Assembly: GCA_905236405.1 (NCBI GenBank)
Contig: CAJOQB010000231.1
Coordinates: 1 to 13,329 of the forward strand
DNA length: 13,329 nucleotides
Source of the DNA: an uncultured Bacteroidales bacterium
Lineage (GTDB): Bacteria; Bacteroidota; Bacteroidia; Bacteroidales; P3
Reading direction: 5' to 3'
Shown: positions 5,881-13,327 of the stretch, in pieces
Numbering within the stretch: the first letter of the stretch is position 1
How the letters are laid out: each line of letters begins with the position of its first letter
Notes under the pieces: generated by a model
What the model was told of the DNA's origin: nothing
Database searches by the model: none
The model's input: only the letters and a program-made list of their open reading frames with translations
Translations under genes and position numbers: made by a program

Positions 5881-7347
5881 GTTTCCCGCCTTGCCTTCTT
5901 TCTCAAGGATGCTCATTATCTGAACCAGCAAGTCGGCATTGAGTTTCTTAGCGACAATCTTGTTGTTCTCGTCAAGGAGATATACCTGGGGAGTGGTAAC
6001 GACATCATACACCTCGTGCCAGTCGATATTGGCTTCGCCGCCATCGACGTTCACCCAGTCGTCGAGTCCTTTCTCCTTGATGAACTTTCGCCAAAGCGGA
6101 CGGTTTTGGTCGTCGGGTTCGCTGAGCACAGCATAGGCCGACATATTGTATTTCTCACGTATATCGACCCATGTTTTGTGCAACGCGGGTATCATCGTTT
6201 TGCAATGGCCACACGAGGGCGACCAGAAGATGAGCAGCTTGTACTTGCCTGGCATCCTGTGCAGCTGGTACGCCACCCCGTTGTCGTCACGCATATACAG
6301 GTCGGGAGCCTCCTTGCCTATCAGCAGCCGTTCCCACGTCTCGGCCCGCTTCACATTCTCGTCGATGACGGTTGGCGACGACCACCAAGCCTGACCTGTT
6401 GCATAATAGCGTTTGATGAGATGAACATAGACAGCGTCATATCCCATGATGTTTGTCTGAAGGTACTTTTCCGTGATGGTGTGCACAAGATATTTGAACA
6501 CCTCTTTCGACGGGCGTGATTTCTCTATCAATGTGTCGGCATAGCGGCATATCATCTCGGCTTCGGCACCATGCAGGTACTTGTCGAAGTAGTCGACAAA
6601 CCGCTTGTGGAAAATGGCGTCAGGGGTACGAATCAAAGCATCGTCGGTCAGGTCGGTATTGTCGAAATAGTGATCCATATAATAGATATAGCGGTCGTAC
6701 TCCGACATATTGTCGCCCGACGGCACCGGCGGTTCGTGGCGGGCGGTCAGTATCAATGCCAACATGCTGTTGGGGTGGGAAGAGACTAGCGTTCTTTCGA
6801 TGCTGTCCAACACACGCAGGTTCTCGTCGCGGAAGACATTGAAATCGGCCTCGCTCTTCTTCTCCTTTTGATAGACATTATAGGCCGAATCCACACGCCC
6901 GTAGATACTGGAGCGGTAGGTGTTGTAGAGGAAGAACAGGTCGTTTTCCGCCGACCCTTTCACCTTCATGTTGGCCGTCCAGTTTTGGTTCTCCGTCTCG
7001 AACGAGAAGAACGGCCGCTCGTTGTGTATCACAAACTCCACATATCGTCCTTGGGGGTTGGAGAAGAAATAAAGGCCAGGCAACAGATTGGTGTTCTCAT
7101 CCTCGAAGACGAACTGGCCCTTCTTGTTGATACGAGCCGTATCGAGGGCGTACGTCTTGCCCACATAATAGTTGCCCATATACATTATGGTATCGGTACT
7201 GCCTTTGATGGTAAGGGTAAGGCGGTAGCCGTTCTTGTTGTCCTTCTTGGACGCATGGCTCTGCGGAGCCACAGCCACCAACATCAACGAAAAGGCACAA
7301 AGCAGAAGCAAGCTTCGATTTAAGGTATTATGACAATGTGTATACAT
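5875..7347 (-). CDS. Secreted thioredoxin-like protein with DUF4369/DUF5106-type N-terminal regions
   Basis: With the ATG at 7345-7347 the protein has 490 residues; the frame continues two codons upstream to a TTG, which is less likely. A signal peptide is clear (SLLLLCAFSLMLVAVA, then SHA before the mature chain). Next comes a beta-rich DUF4369-like region (about 38-130; GYRLTLTIKGSTDTIMYMGN), a helical DUF5106-like region (about 150-330), and a C-terminal thioredoxin-fold domain (about 345-485) with FWSPSCGHCKTMIP. The active-site CGHC is at residues 379-382, and a cis-Pro is likely in TTPQVYLLD. Such proteins are common in Bacteroidota and are thought to handle disulfides in the periplasm; domain names are from memory. 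It is convergent with tRNA-Leu and stands alone on its strand. Confidence 0.88.
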   Translation of the reverse strand: MYTHCHNTLNRSLLLLCAFSLMLVAVAPQSHASKKDNKNGYRLTLTIKGSTDTIMYMGNYYVGKTYALDTARINKKGQFVFEDENTNLLPGLYFFSNPQGRYVEFVIHNERPFFSFETENQNWTANMKVKGSAENDLFFLYNTYRSSIYGRVDSAYNVYQKEKKSEADFNVFRDENLRVLDSIERTLVSSHPNSMLALILTARHEPPVPSGDNMSEYDRYIYYMDHYFDNTDLTDDALIRTPDAIFHKRFVDYFDKYLHGAEAEMICRYADTLIEKSRPSKEVFKYLVHTITEKYLQTNIMGYDAVYVHLIKRYYATGQAWWSSPTVIDENVKRAETWERLLIGKEAPDLYMRDDNGVAYQLHRMPGKYKLLIFWSPSCGHCKTMIPALHKTWVDIREKYNMSAYAVLSEPDDQNRPLWRKFIKEKGLDDWVNVDGGEANIDWHEVYDVVTTPQVYLLDENNKIVAKKLNADLLVQIMSILEKEGKAGNK

Positions 7348-7428
7348 ATTCAATCAATATTTGTATTCACTAACGCGAGACACGTCACATTATTATTTTA
7401 TGTACATTTTTTTCGTCCACTGGTTGAA

Positions 7429-7436
7429 CAAAAATA
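7429..7436 (-). promoter_or_regulatory. -7 box candidate for the thioredoxin-like gene
   Basis: TATTTTTG on the minus strand fits TAnnTTTG, giving a leader of about 75 bases before the ATG at 7347. The nearest TTTG upstream is 24 bases away, further than the normal 19, so support is weak. The rest of the 293-base divergent gap (7348-7640) is AT-rich with no gene seen. Confidence 0.3.
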
Positions 7437-7575
7437 TCTCGATAGACGTATCAACCACCCCAAAAGAAACAGACAACACTGTTAAAAAAACCTAACGAAC
7501 CTCTTTTGTTTTGCTTTACAAACATTTGATTAATCGAAAAAAAGCAATCCTCCATGACTGATGATGGACATTTTT

Positions 7576-7607
7576 TTTGGCACGATGGACAAAAGTTGCT
7601 AATTTTG
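7576..7607 (+). promoter_or_regulatory. Promoter of the YD-repeat-like secreted protein
   Basis: TTTG (7576-7579) is followed by 20 bases and TAATTTTG (7600-7607), close to the Bacteroidota consensus. Transcription would start near 7614, 27 bases before the ATG at 7641. Confidence 0.6.
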
Positions 7608-7640
7608 CAGTTCGTAATCATCCTTAGAAACAACATCACA

Positions 7641-8399
7641 ATGAAAAGATACAGACTCTTCCTCATCGCATCAATTCTGATGTCGCTATCATTAGGCGCA
7701 CGTGCCCAATACAACATTCCCGACACCGAACTCATGAACCTCAAAGGCAATGTCAAATCTGTTGGCACCTTCACCCACGGTATCCACGGACGAGTGGTAG
7801 GCCAACCCACCCTGATGTGTTTCCGCGAAGACGGCTTTCTCAACCAGACCTTCTACTGCGACACCGCCGGTGCTGCCACATTGCTGGTGCAATACTTCTA
7901 CGACAAGAAGAACCGTCTGCTGAAAGACACCCGTTCACGTATGGGCACCAACGAACTGTTGGCCGTCACCACCTACACTTATGACAAAAAGAATCGCTCC
8001 ATCACCGCCGACGTCTTGGTGGTCACCGACTCCATCAACGACCACAGAGTGACCACCTTCGACAAAGACGACCGAGTGAAACGAGTGGCCCTTTACGACG
8101 AGCAAGACACCCTGCTGAGTGCCGAGACCTATGTCTACGACGCACATGGCCGTATTGCCACCGCCACATTCACTGGCACCCACGACCGCTACCTGAGTCA
8201 TGTCAACTTCCGCTACGATGCCGACGGCAACGAGATTATGCAAATCAACTGCAACCTGAACCGTGTCACCCAACAGCTCTTCCACGTCTACACTTTCGAC
8301 GAGCAAGGCAACTGGATTGAGCGTCGCACCTTCAACCTCAAAGGCAACACAGCCACACTTCAGGAGACCGTCAACCGTACCATCGAGTACTACGAATAG
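7641..8399 (+). CDS. Secreted protein with YD/Rhs-like repeats
   Basis: The 252-residue protein has a signal peptide (hydrophobic run at about 6-18, then GARA before Gln23) and no lipobox, so it is secreted to the periplasm or beyond. The mature part shows repeated strand pairs of the type Y-x-Y/F-D-x-x-x-R/N: YFYDKKNRL, YTYDKKNRS, TFDKDDRV, YVYDAHGRI, FRYDADGNE and YTFDEQGNW. These look like single YD repeats as found in Rhs and wall-associated proteins, but here they form a small free-standing protein without a toxin tip or core-cage length. Such proteins are frequent in Bacteroidales and usually uncharacterised. The ATG at 7641 was chosen over an upstream in-frame ATG (7554) because it begins the signal peptide and follows the promoter. 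Confidence 0.85.
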   Translation: MKRYRLFLIASILMSLSLGARAQYNIPDTELMNLKGNVKSVGTFTHGIHGRVVGQPTLMCFREDGFLNQTFYCDTAGAATLLVQYFYDKKNRLLKDTRSRMGTNELLAVTTYTYDKKNRSITADVLVVTDSINDHRVTTFDKDDRVKRVALYDEQDTLLSAETYVYDAHGRIATATFTGTHDRYLSHVNFRYDADGNEIMQINCNLNRVTQQLFHVYTFDEQGNWIERRTFNLKGNTATLQETVNRTIEYYE

Positions 8400-8446
8400 C
8401 GTCGTTTTTCGTTGCGTTTTTTAACCTCAATTATTTTCTAAACAAC

Positions 8447-8469
8447 CTGTCGAAGGACTCCTTTGACAG
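8447..8469. other. Stable hairpin downstream of the YD-like gene
   Basis: CTGTCGAAGG (8447-8456) and CCTTTGACAG (8460-8469) form a ten-pair stem with one G-U pair and a three-base loop. No T run follows on either strand, so it is not a classical intrinsic terminator. It may protect the 3' end of the upstream mRNA or be a weak terminator. The remainder of the 273-base gap up to 8672 contains only the bL31 promoter and leader. Confidence 0.5.
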
Positions 8470-8565
8470 CGGTTTCACTTGTAGATTGAGTGGAAAAATT
8501 CATAATACACAATACTGATAAACAGTTACATCAATGTATTAATAGAGGCAACTGCCAAAAAATAT

Positions 8566-8596
8566 TTTGTCAGTATCAAAAATGTATATACTTTTG
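8566..8596 (+). promoter_or_regulatory. Promoter of the bL31 gene
   Basis: TTTG (8566-8569), 19 bases and TACTTTTG (8589-8596) match the Bacteroidota consensus exactly. Transcription would start near 8603, giving a leader of about 70 bases. Confidence 0.78.
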
Positions 8597-8630
8597 CACT
8601 TTCAAATTTAAAGAAATTAGTAATAAAAAT

Positions 8631-8656
8631 CGTTTGTAAAACCACTGTTTTAAACG
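8631..8656 (+). promoter_or_regulatory. Leader hairpin upstream of bL31
   Basis: CGTTT (8631-8635) plus AAAA (8638-8641) can pair with TTTT plus AAACG (8648-8656), leaving a two-base bulge and a six-base loop, 16 bases before the start codon. Ribosomal protein mRNAs, including L31 in other phyla, often carry autoregulatory leaders. The hairpin is AT-rich and could be chance. Confidence 0.3.
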
Positions 8657-8672
8657 GCAAAAAATTGATAAG

Positions 8673-8930
8673 ATGAAAAAAGGAATCCATCCCTCGAACT
8701 ACCGCTTGGTCGTTTTCAAAGACATGTCGAACGGCAACATGATTCTGACCAAAAGCTGTGCAGCCACCAAAGAGACCGTCACCTATACCGACGGTAACGA
8801 ATATCCTGTTTTGAAGCTCTAAATCTCCAACACCTCCCACCCCTTCTACACGGGTCAGTTGAAACTGGTTGACACCGCTGGACGTGTTGATAAGTTCATG
8901 AGCAAGTACAAGAGATATTCCAAGAAATAA
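8673..8930 (+). pseudogene. rpmE2: Ribosomal protein bL31, type B, interrupted by an in-frame TAA at codon 50
   Basis: Read through, the frame gives an 85-residue protein of normal family length. It starts MKKGIHPSNYRLVVFKDMSN and, after the stop, continues with ISNTSHPFYTG and LVDTAGRVDKFMSKY, both characteristic of type B bL31, the zinc-free form (no CxxC pair). Codon 50 is TAA (8820-8822), where the family usually has an acidic residue (x-E-I-S or x-D-V-S just before the SHPFYTG block). A GAA-to-TAA change at one base explains it. There is no restart codon soon after the stop, so translation would yield 49 residues lacking the conserved C-terminal half. Codons on both sides are otherwise intact and conserved. 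Promoter and terminator are both present. It may be a real recent lesion backed by another L31 copy, or a sequencing or assembly error. Confidence 0.88.
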
Positions 8931-8968
8931 GAACGACAATTCGTAATTTGTTTTAGATTAAATGTTAG

Positions 8969-9001
8969 AAAAAAAGTCCTTCGTTTGAAGGGCTTTTTTT
9001 T
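8969..9001 (+). terminator. Rho-independent terminator after bL31
   Basis: AGTCCTTC (8975-8982), loop GTTT and GAAGGGCT (8987-8994) form a stem with one G-U pair. It is preceded by an A run and followed by eight T residues ending at 9001. It ends the bL31 unit 38 bases after the stop codon. Confidence 0.88.
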
Positions 9002-9068
9002 CGCTCGACCCGTCCCAGCCAGCCTTGGTGCTTTTTCTTACGAGTTTCATAACGAATGGAACTTTTTC

Positions 9069-9091
9069 GCCTTTTTGTCGTATAAAAAGGC
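9069..9091. promoter_or_regulatory. Inverted repeat upstream of lon
   Basis: GCCTTTTT (9069-9076) and AAAAAGGC (9084-9091) are perfect complements around seven bases, centred about 65 bases before the lon start. It may be an operator or a hairpin. It is not a CIRCE element, and no convincing TTTG-N19-TAnnTTTG promoter is visible in 9002-9145, so the lon promoter is not located. Confidence 0.4.
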
Positions 9092-9145
9092 TGTTTCTTC
9101 ATCATATTATTGTGGAACGAACATAAACAAATGTAGCAATCATCT

Positions 9146-11560
9146 ATGTACGAACATCCTATAGATCAACTTTTCGATGCCGCCAGATCGCAAGCAAGGA
9201 ACAGTTCTGACAGCGAAAAAGAATGGAATGGCCCCACCAGCCAACTCGAGGCGATAGACAACAAGACCCTTTTGCCCATCCTTCCCATTCGCGACAACAT
9301 CCTCTTTGCCGACACCATACTTCCCATCACCGCCACCCGCAAAAGCTCGCAGAAGTTGCTCCGCACCGCCGAACGCAACAACTGGCTGATTGGTGTGGTG
9401 GCCCAATTCAACGACAACGACACTCCCTCCAGCACCGAAGACCTCCACGACATCGGCTGCATCGGTCGCATCCTCCAAATCATCGACAGCGACGACGGCA
9501 AGAACATGCTGGTGGTCATCGAAGGACTTGCCCCCTTCCTGTTGGGCACCATCGAGAACGCCACTCCCTTCCTCATTGGCACCGCCACCCAAGTGCTTAC
9601 CGAAGACGATTCAAAACTCCGTACACGCGAGATACAGGTCCGTCTGTCAGAGCTGCGACAGAAAGCCACCATGCTCAACAAAGGCATCGAGCACTACCCC
9701 ACCCCGTCGCTCAAAGGACTGAAGGGCAAGGTGCTGATCAACTCGCTTTGCTGCCATGCACAGGCTTCTGTCAACACCAAACTGGAATGGATTTCCGAGT
9801 TGGATTTGGTCAAACGATTGGATCTCCTCCTCAAATACTACGACAACCGCCTGACCGAGCTCCATGTGGCCGAAGAGATAGAGGCCAAGACACGCAACGA
9901 GATGGACCGCCAGCAACGCGAGTACATGCTCAACCAGCAGATGAATGTGATACAGAAAGAGCTGGGAGGAGGCGTGGTGCAAAAAGACGTGGCCCAACTG
10001 CGGGAGCAAGCCGCCAAAAAACATTGGAGCAAAAAAGTCAACGACTATTTCAACTCTGAACTCGAGAAACTGTCGCGAATCAATTCGCAACAACCCGAAT
10101 ACAACATTCAGCAGAGCTATCTGAAACTCTTCATCGACCTTCCCTGGAGCGAACAGTCGAAAGACAACCTCGACCTCAACCATGCCCGCAAGATTCTCGA
10201 CCAAGACCATTTCGGTTTGGAGAAGGTCAAAGACCGTATCATCGAGTATCTGGCTGTGCTGAACCTGAAACACGACTTCAAATCGCCCATCCTCTGCTTG
10301 GTAGGACCTCCGGGTACCGGCAAGACCTCGTTGGGCAAATCCATCGCCCGAGCTTTGGGACGCAAGTATGTCCGCGTGGCATTGGGCGGCGTCAACGACG
10401 AGTCGGAAATCCGTGGCCACCGTCGTACCTATGTCAGCGCTATGCCGGGCCGCATCATCCAGAACATCAAGCGAGCCGGCACCATCAACCCCGTCTTTGT
10501 CCTCGACGAGATTGACAAAGTGCAGACGATGACCCATAACGGCGACCCCACCAGCGCGTTGCTCGAAGTACTCGACCCCGAGCAGAACAGCGCCTTCCAC
10601 GACAACTTCCTCGACTTCGACTACGACCTCTCGCACGTGATGTTCATCGCCACAGCCAACGACCTGAGCACCATTCAGCGTCCACTGCTCGACCGCATGG
10701 AAGTCATCAACCTGTCGGGCTATGTCATGGAGGAGAAGATTGAGATTGCCAAACACCACATCGTCCCACGCCAACTGAAGGAGCTGGGGCTGCCCGCCCG
10801 CAAATTCACCTTCAGCGAACAGGTGCTGCGTCACATCATCAACGAATACACACGCGAGGCAGGTGTCCGACAACTGGAGCAGACCATCGCCAAAGTGTTG
10901 CGGCACAAAGCCGTCCAGATGGTCAAAGGCGAAGAGGTGGCTACCGCCGTCAAGGTCGACGAGTTGCAGGGCATTCTGGGACTTCCCATCCGTCACGACT
11001 CCGTCAAAGGGCTGTCGCCCCGCGTGGGTGTCGTCACCGGCCTTGCATGGACCCAGGTGGGAGGCGAGACCCTCTTTGTCGAAGCCTCCAAGTCGAAAGG
11101 CAAAGGCAATCTGACGATGACCGGCAACTTAGGCGACGTCATGAAGGAGTCGGCCACCCTGGCCTATGAATACATCAAGTCGAACGCCGACCAGCTGAGC
11201 ATCGACATCGACCAGCTGAGCGAGACCAACATCCATGTCCACGTCCCCGAAGGCGCCACACCCAAAGACGGTCCCTCGGCAGGCATCACCATGTTCACCG
11301 CCATGGTCTCCACCCTCACCGGTCGCGCTGTCCGTTCCGACTATGCCATGACGGGCGAGATCACCCTGCGTGGCCAAGTGACCGCCGTGGGCGGCATTCG
11401 TGAAAAAATACTGGCGGCCAAGGCTGCCGGAGTGAAGCATCTGGTGCTCTCGCACGAGAACCAACGCGACATCGAAGAGATACCCTCCGACTATATCAAA
11501 GGACTCGACTTTTCCTACATCAGCGAGATGAGTCAAGTGCTGCCCTTGGTGATGGTGTAA
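9146..11560 (+). CDS. lon: ATP-dependent Lon protease (endopeptidase La)
   Basis: This 804-residue cytoplasmic AAA+ protease degrades misfolded and regulatory proteins as a hexamer. Regions in order: an N-terminal substrate-binding domain beginning near residue 42 (LLPILPIRDNILF), a long helical stretch with RQQREYMLNQQMNVIQKELG, then the AAA+ module with Walker A GPPGTGKT (387-394) and Walker B VFVLDEID (450-457). The C-terminal protease domain has the catalytic Ser711 in PKDGPSAG and Lys754 in GGIREKILAAK. The 43-residue spacing equals that of S679 and K722 in E. coli Lon, so the enzyme should be active. Length is normal for LonA. The ATG at 9146 was chosen since the frame has no earlier good start. 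An OmpA-like envelope gene begins 19 bases after the stop, suggesting co-transcription. Confidence 0.97.
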   Translation: MYEHPIDQLFDAARSQARNSSDSEKEWNGPTSQLEAIDNKTLLPILPIRDNILFADTILPITATRKSSQKLLRTAERNNWLIGVVAQFNDNDTPSSTEDLHDIGCIGRILQIIDSDDGKNMLVVIEGLAPFLLGTIENATPFLIGTATQVLTEDDSKLRTREIQVRLSELRQKATMLNKGIEHYPTPSLKGLKGKVLINSLCCHAQASVNTKLEWISELDLVKRLDLLLKYYDNRLTELHVAEEIEAKTRNEMDRQQREYMLNQQMNVIQKELGGGVVQKDVAQLREQAAKKHWSKKVNDYFNSELEKLSRINSQQPEYNIQQSYLKLFIDLPWSEQSKDNLDLNHARKILDQDHFGLEKVKDRIIEYLAVLNLKHDFKSPILCLVGPPGTGKTSLGKSIARALGRKYVRVALGGVNDESEIRGHRRTYVSAMPGRIIQNIKRAGTINPVFVLDEIDKVQTMTHNGDPTSALLEVLDPEQNSAFHDNFLDFDYDLSHVMFIATANDLSTIQRPLLDRMEVINLSGYVMEEKIEIAKHHIVPRQLKELGLPARKFTFSEQVLRHIINEYTREAGVRQLEQTIAKVLRHKAVQMVKGEEVATAVKVDELQGILGLPIRHDSVKGLSPRVGVVTGLAWTQVGGETLFVEASKSKGKGNLTMTGNLGDVMKESATLAYEYIKSNADQLSIDIDQLSETNIHVHVPEGATPKDGPSAGITMFTAMVSTLTGRAVRSDYAMTGEITLRGQVTAVGGIREKILAAKAAGVKHLVLSHENQRDIEEIPSDYIKGLDFSYISEMSQVLPLVMV

Positions 11561-11579
11561 CAACAAATCCCACGTTGCA

Positions 11580-13076
11580 ATGAAAACAACACGATACGCA
11601 CTATCGCTTTTTGTCCTGATGCTTGCTGCCGCAGGCATCGAGGCACAGGTGACGTTCACCGACACCAACCATACGATTGACGTCCGGCAACAAGGACAAA
11701 TCAAGACCGTAGGGAAAGTGCGTAACCTATCCATCGTTGACGGGCGTCTGTTTTTCCACAATGCCGACGTGCTCTTCTCGGCACCGCTGCAAGAGGGAGG
11801 ACTGGGACGAGCCACCGCCGACGAACAGATGCTGCAAGTCGACGACAAGATGGAGTATGTGGTGAAACACCCACAGACGGGCGACTACTTCTTCACCAAA
11901 ACCAGCAACAAAGGGGTCAGCCAACTGTTCCGGCTCCACTATGACGAGACACGCAACGGCAAACCCGTGGTGAGCAAGGTGAAACTCGGCAAGTTCTCCT
12001 CCTCCATCGAGCATCCCGTCTTCTCCGCCACAGGCGACCTCATGGTCTTTTCCTCCGACGACTTCTATGGCTTCGGCGGCTACGACCTATGGTATTCCCG
12101 AATGGTGGACGGCGAATGGCAAGAGCCCCGCAATATGGGTCGTCGCATCAACACCACCGGCAACGAGACAGCCCCCTTCATCGACAACGACTTTCTCTAT
12201 TACGCCACCAACAGCGACTTCTCGTCCACCGGACACGACTTCTTCTGCACACGGCTGATAGCTACCTCCAACCAATCGGGCGACACCGTCTTCACGTTCC
12301 CCATCGGTCGCAGCGAGGAACAACGCATCCCCTACCCGCTCAGTTCCCTGTCGGGCGACTACGAGATGGTGACTGTTTCCGCCACGCAAACCGCCGTCTT
12401 TGTCTCCGACCGCAACGCCACCGACCAACTCTTTGTGTCACAAGGCCGCATGGACAGCTACCTGTTGGAGGGCGACGTGGAAAACATCACCACCGGCAAC
12501 CGACTGTCTCATGTGCGTATCGACATCTCCCTTGCCTCGAGCCGCAACACAGTATTGTTTAGCCAGTACAACGGCAACCAAGGTCACTACCGACTCTACC
12601 TGCAACCCGAAGAGGACTATCTTGTCACTTTCTCCACCGACAACTATCTCTCCAACACCATCGAGGTGAACACCCATCGCACCGAAACCGAAAACCTCCT
12701 GCAATCGGTCAACTACCCCATCCTGTTGCTCACCTTCGACACCCTTCGCCCCTATGTCTACCAATGCATCCATCTCTTTGGGTCCGAAGTGGGCACCGAT
12801 TTGGTCAACGAAGGACAACAGACCCTCGAGTCGGTGGCGCGTTTCTTGCAACAGAACCCCCAACGGTCGATCGAGATAACAGCCGTCTATTCCGAACGCA
12901 GCAACACCAACTACAACCGACTGATTTGTACCTCGCGACTGGAAGCCATACGCAACTTCTTGGTCAAGCAGCAAGCCCCGTCAGAGAATATCGAGCTGGC
13001 CAGTCCCCAGACGCATCAAGTGCTGGTTAACGAAACCGAGGTGGCCACCAACGCCATCCTCCTGCAGTTCAAATAG
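11580..13076 (+). CDS. Secreted PD40/degenerate OmpA-like envelope protein (PorE-like layout)
   Basis: The 498-residue protein starts with a signal peptide (SLFVLMLAAAG, then IEA before Gln23) and no lipobox. Two PD40/WD40-like beta-propeller repeats are visible at about 144-220 (HPVFSATGDLMVFSSDD with YDLWYSR, then ETAPFIDNDFLYYATNSD). Next comes a carboxypeptidase-regulatory-like beta domain at about 294-366 (LEGDVENITTGNRLSHVRI). The C-terminal region, about 407-475, matches OmpA-family peptidoglycan-binding domains in pattern (TLESVARFLQQNPQRSIEIT, then SRLEAIRNFLVKQ), but the usual GHTD is replaced by VYSE, so the key Asp is missing while the later Arg is kept. Order resembles PorE/OmpA proteins of Bacteroidota without the N-terminal TPRs. 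It follows lon by 19 bases. Peptidoglycan binding is doubtful. Confidence 0.8.
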   Translation: MKTTRYALSLFVLMLAAAGIEAQVTFTDTNHTIDVRQQGQIKTVGKVRNLSIVDGRLFFHNADVLFSAPLQEGGLGRATADEQMLQVDDKMEYVVKHPQTGDYFFTKTSNKGVSQLFRLHYDETRNGKPVVSKVKLGKFSSSIEHPVFSATGDLMVFSSDDFYGFGGYDLWYSRMVDGEWQEPRNMGRRINTTGNETAPFIDNDFLYYATNSDFSSTGHDFFCTRLIATSNQSGDTVFTFPIGRSEEQRIPYPLSSLSGDYEMVTVSATQTAVFVSDRNATDQLFVSQGRMDSYLLEGDVENITTGNRLSHVRIDISLASSRNTVLFSQYNGNQGHYRLYLQPEEDYLVTFSTDNYLSNTIEVNTHRTETENLLQSVNYPILLLTFDTLRPYVYQCIHLFGSEVGTDLVNEGQQTLESVARFLQQNPQRSIEITAVYSERSNTNYNRLICTSRLEAIRNFLVKQQAPSENIELASPQTHQVLVNETEVATNAILLQFK

Positions 13077-13202
13077 CACATATCAAATTTGGCTTTTTTT
13101 GTCCGTCGCCACTGTTTTGTGGATGATCGGAAGGGATGCCATACGCAAAATTTTTTTTCCGAGCAAGCCGCTTAACATTTTCCTCCACTTATTTCCATTT
13201 AG

Positions 13203-13232
13203 CGTCACTTATCGTCACTTAACGTCAGTTTG
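13203..13232 (+). repeat. Three 10-base direct repeats upstream of a promoter
   Basis: CGTCACTTAT, CGTCACTTAA and CGTCAGTTTG follow one another without spacing at 13203-13232. They begin 94 bases before the -33 box of the promoter at 13297-13327. One helical turn between copies suggests a possible binding site for an activator or repressor on one face of the DNA. The rest of 13077-13296 shows no gene and no clear terminator for the upstream operon. Confidence 0.5.
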
Positions 13233-13296
13233 GGGGCATTCGGGCAACGGTGGTTTAACATTTCGGAATCGCAGCCAAATGGGACGACAAAAAAAG

Positions 13297-13327
13297 TTTG
13301 GTGGTTCCAAAAGTTGATGTATCTTTG
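13297..13327 (+). promoter_or_regulatory. Promoter for a gene beyond the right edge
   Basis: TTTG (13297-13300), 19 bases and TATCTTTG (13320-13327) match the Bacteroidota consensus exactly. The window ends two bases later, so the gene it serves is not visible. Confidence 0.75.

Noticed and set aside
5809..6519. 236-residue plus-strand ORF
   Set aside because: It starts inside tRNA-Leu and runs antisense to the thioredoxin-like gene; no domain is recognisable.
7641..8399. Rhs-type toxin
   Set aside because: The YD-like repeats are few, the protein is only 252 residues long, and there is no core-cage motif, toxin tip or immunity gene next to it.
8820..8822. Reassignment of TAA to an amino acid in this organism
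   Set aside because: TAA is the natural stop at the ends of lon, the phosphoesterase, the export lipoprotein, the permease and bL31 itself, so a changed code is not credible.
8526..8939. 137-residue minus-strand ORF over the bL31 locus
   Set aside because: It is antisense to clearly conserved bL31 sequence and to its promoter, and has no recognisable features.
9647..10996. 449-residue minus-strand ORF
   Set aside because: It is antisense to lon, which has complete catalytic motifs. The open frame follows from lon's codon use.
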